The notes under the pieces: model-generated
Told to the model about the DNA's origin: nothing
Seen by the model: the letters and a program-made list of their open reading frames with translations, nothing else
The model's database searches: none
Assembly: GCF_000721705.1 (NCBI RefSeq)
Contig: NZ_JOJL01000088.1
Location: 1-6,691 of the forward strand
Direction: 5' to 3'
DNA length: 6,691 bases
Origin: Actinoplanes subtropicus
Lineage (GTDB): Bacteria > Actinomycetota > Actinomycetes > Mycobacteriales > Micromonosporaceae
Shown here: in pieces, positions 4,935-6,691 of the stretch
Position numbering within the stretch: the first letter of the stretch is position 1
Layout: the number at the start of each line of letters is the position of its first letter
Made by a program: the position numbers and the translations under genes

Positions 4935-6536
4935 GTGAGTCACCTGTCGAAGCCGTCGACCGACCGGCGAGCGATCACGCTCGCCATGTCCTGCCTCGGC
5001 GTCTTCATCGCCTACCTGCCGATCACCACCGTGGCGATCAGCCTGCCCGCCATCCAGGAGGCGATGCACACCTCCACGGCACAACTCGCCTGGGTCCAGG
5101 ACGCGTTCGTCCTGCCGCTGGCCGCCTTCGTGCTCACCGCCGGCGTCTTCGGCGACGTCCACGGCCGTAAGAAGGTGTTCTCCGCCGGCCTGCTGCTGGC
5201 CGCGGCCGGGGCCGCGGTTGCACTGTGCGCGACGACAATTCAGGTGCTGTGGGCCGGGCAGGTCCTCGCCGGCCTCGGCTCCGCCGCCCTGCTGCCCACC
5301 ACCCTGGCCCTGATCAGCCACGCCGTGCCCGATCCCCGCGAACGCGGCAAGTTCATCGGGTTGTGGGCGATGGCTTTGCTGGCCGCGCTCGCGGTCGGCC
5401 CCGTCATCGCCGGCGTGATCCTCGACCACGCCGCATGGCGATGGATCTACCTATTGCCCATCCCCGCCGCACTGCTCGCGCTGGCCGCGGCCGCACGCCT
5501 GCTCCCCGACTCGCACGCCGCGCACGGACGCCGTCTGGACTGGCCGGGCCAGCTCACCGCCACGCTCGCGATCACCGCGCTCGTGTACGGAGTCATCGAG
5601 GGCGGCGCCGGATCCTTCACCGACGCCCGGGTGCTCATCGCTCTCGCTCTCGGCGCGATCGCCCTCGTCGGGTTCGTGCTCATCGAGCGGCGCAGCACCA
5701 GCCCGATGCTCAACCTAGCTCTGTTCCGCAGCCCCGCCTTCACCGCCACCGCGCTGGTCGCCTTGATCAGCTTCCTCGCGTTGATCGGCTTCTTCTTCGC
5801 CCTCAGTCTCTACTTCGGCATGGTCCAGCAACTCGACACCCTGCACGCCGCCGCCCGGCTGATCCTCGTGCCGCTGGCCGCGATCGCCGCGGGCGGTCCC
5901 GTCGGGCGCCTGATGCACCGGGTACCCGCCCGCCACCTGATCACGGGCGGCCTGCTGGTCATCACGGCCGCGCTCGCGCTGTTGACCACCCTCGACACGG
6001 ACACATCCTTCGTCTCCGCGGGATGGCGGCTGGTCCTGCTCGGCGTCGGCATGGGCGTGGTCATGACGCCGATGACCGCGGTCGCCGTCGGCGCGGTCCC
6101 GCGCAGCCTCGCCGGGATGGCCTCGGCCGGCAACAACGCCTTCCGCCAGATCGGCAGCGCGCTCGGGCCCGCGGTTCTCGGCACCCTGCTGTCCGCCAAG
6201 GCCACCGCCACCCTCGGCGCCCACCTCACCGCCTCGGGGGTCACCGGATCGTTGCACCGGCAGGTCGTTGCGACCGCCGACGCGAGCGGCCTCGGCGCGG
6301 TCGCTCACCTGAGCCTCGGTGCGAGCGCGGGCCAGGTCTACGCGGCCCTCGGCGACTCCCTGCTCGACGGCCTGCGCCTGTGCCTGGTCGTAGCCGCCGT
6401 CCTGAACGCCGTCGCCGCCGCCTGCGCCCTGATCCTGCTCCGCGAACCTCGAACCACCGTCGCCACAGCCACAGCCACCCGACACGACCACCCCGCCGAG
6501 ACAGTGTCCGCAGGTGCTCCTGGGAAAGAAGGCTGA
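4935..6536 (+). CDS. MFS transporter, DHA2 (14-helix, EmrB/QacA-type) family
   Basis: Predicted 533-residue inner-membrane proton-coupled transporter. Fourteen hydrophobic segments can be placed at about 14-38, 51-72, 80-100, 104-126, 141-163, 169-189, 204-222, 232-251, 270-292, 304-324, 334-353, 361-385, 400-420 and 479-502. Motif A is GVFGDVHGRKKVF (70-82) and motif C-like AVGPVIAGVILDH (153-165). The LDWPG (201-205) and SPMLNLALFRSPAFT (256-270) blocks are typical of DHA2. The helix-1 motif, usually LDxTVVNVALP, reads YLPITTVAISLP (27-38) and so lacks the conserved Asp. The region between helices 13 and 14 (about 421-478) is long and probably outside the membrane. The hydrophilic tail contains a short TATATAT run (510-516). 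Start GTG 4935 follows AAGGGAG by five bases; a longer frame from 4782 overlaps the upstream gene and is rejected. The DHA2 family is mostly exporters, but here uptake or export of the demethylase substrate or product is possible. Its substrate cannot be read from sequence. Confidence 0.9.
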   Translation: MSHLSKPSTDRRAITLAMSCLGVFIAYLPITTVAISLPAIQEAMHTSTAQLAWVQDAFVLPLAAFVLTAGVFGDVHGRKKVFSAGLLLAAAGAAVALCATTIQVLWAGQVLAGLGSAALLPTTLALISHAVPDPRERGKFIGLWAMALLAALAVGPVIAGVILDHAAWRWIYLLPIPAALLALAAAARLLPDSHAAHGRRLDWPGQLTATLAITALVYGVIEGGAGSFTDARVLIALALGAIALVGFVLIERRSTSPMLNLALFRSPAFTATALVALISFLALIGFFFALSLYFGMVQQLDTLHAAARLILVPLAAIAAGGPVGRLMHRVPARHLITGGLLVITAALALLTTLDTDTSFVSAGWRLVLLGVGMGVVMTPMTAVAVGAVPRSLAGMASAGNNAFRQIGSALGPAVLGTLLSAKATATLGAHLTASGVTGSLHRQVVATADASGLGAVAHLSLGASAGQVYAALGDSLLDGLRLCLVVAAVLNAVAAACALILLREPRTTVATATATRHDHPAETVSAGAPGKEG

Positions 6537-6537
6537 C

Positions 6538-6691
6538 GTGACACTCGCCCTCGACGTACCCGCGCGGCACCCGTCCCCCACGCACACCCCGAATCAGGCT
6601 TCCCTGATCGTGTACGGCAAGGACCGCACCGGCATCGTCGCCGCCGTCGGTGACGTGCTGGCCAGGCACCGGGCGAACATCGTCTCGCTGG
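6538..6691 (+). CDS. purU: ACT-domain protein, probable formyltetrahydrofolate deformylase (partial, cut by window end)
   Basis: The first 51 codons are visible. After about 20 variable residues, an ACT-domain start follows: SLIVYGKDRTGIVAAVGDVL (about 22-41), then ANIVSL (46-51). This DRxGIVAAV pattern with a later ANIV strand is how PurU begins. PurU hydrolyses 10-formyl-tetrahydrofolate to formate and tetrahydrofolate, with an N-terminal ACT domain and a C-terminal formyltransferase-like domain that is not in view. Start GTG 6538 lies one base after the MFS stop and is preceded by AGAAGG at five bases, so translational coupling is likely; an in-frame GTG at 6514 is a less likely alternative. 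Next to a folate-dependent demethylase-like gene, a tetrahydrofolate-recovering enzyme makes sense. Other ACT proteins (a SerB-type phosphatase or a GcvR-like regulator) cannot be excluded from this fragment. Confidence 0.65.
   Translation, partial: MTLALDVPARHPSPTHTPNQASLIVYGKDRTGIVAAVGDVLARHRANIVSL

Noticed and set aside
6464..6482. Short GCCACA-type tandem repeat in the MFS tail
   Set aside because: It has too few units and is explained by alternating Thr-Ala codons in a hydrophilic tail.
5715..6587. A 290-codon minus-strand frame opposite the MFS gene
   Set aside because: It is Gly/Glu/Gln-rich, as expected from reading hydrophobic codons backwards, and it overlaps the end of a clear transporter.

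Overview
The window is high-GC DNA. Its codons end mostly in G or C, starts are often GTG, ribosome-binding sites are purine-rich, and long antisense open frames occur. This fits an actinomycete (Streptomyces, Micromonospora, Pseudonocardiales or a relative); the genus cannot be fixed from the sequence alone. No tRNA, rRNA, CRISPR array or recognisable complete insertion sequence was seen.

Layout. Bases 1-66 may be the last 21 codons of an unidentified gene. Bases 67-243 are a non-coding leader with a plausible promoter and a good ribosome-binding site for a HelD-type RNA polymerase-recycling ATPase (244-2352, +). That gene converges on a tandem-domain Lrp/AsnC regulator (2395-3387, -). The regulator is divergent from a gene set on the plus strand: a LigM/DesA-like, GcvT-fold protein that is a putative tetrahydrofolate-dependent demethylase (3518-4825), a DHA2-type 14-helix MFS transporter (4935-6536), and one nucleotide later an ACT-domain gene cut by the window end, most likely formyltetrahydrofolate deformylase (purU-like, 6538->6691).

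How the genes may work together. The 130-bp divergent region holds several inverted repeats, including two dyads whose centres are 42 bp apart (about four helical turns). This would suit an oligomeric Lrp-type protein controlling itself and the plus-strand operon. LigM-family enzymes move a methyl group from a substrate to tetrahydrofolate, and PurU hydrolyses 10-formyl-tetrahydrofolate to formate plus tetrahydrofolate. The pair therefore looks like a catabolic one-carbon module: a substrate is demethylated, folate is regenerated, and the MFS protein moves substrate or product. The operon is not necessarily fully co-expressed, because a strong GC hairpin lies between the demethylase-like gene and the transporter gene.

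The most interesting point is that the LigM-like protein appears to lack the residues described for aryl O-demethylation in LigM. A recalled alignment puts Val219 at the catalytic Tyr position, His109 at the substrate-binding Arg, and Ile48 at an active-site His. It keeps the family framework and the GcvT-type Glu. Its substrate is therefore probably not vanillate or 3-O-methylgallate, and the locus may encode an uncharacterised demethylation pathway. The HelD gene looks functionally separate from this module.
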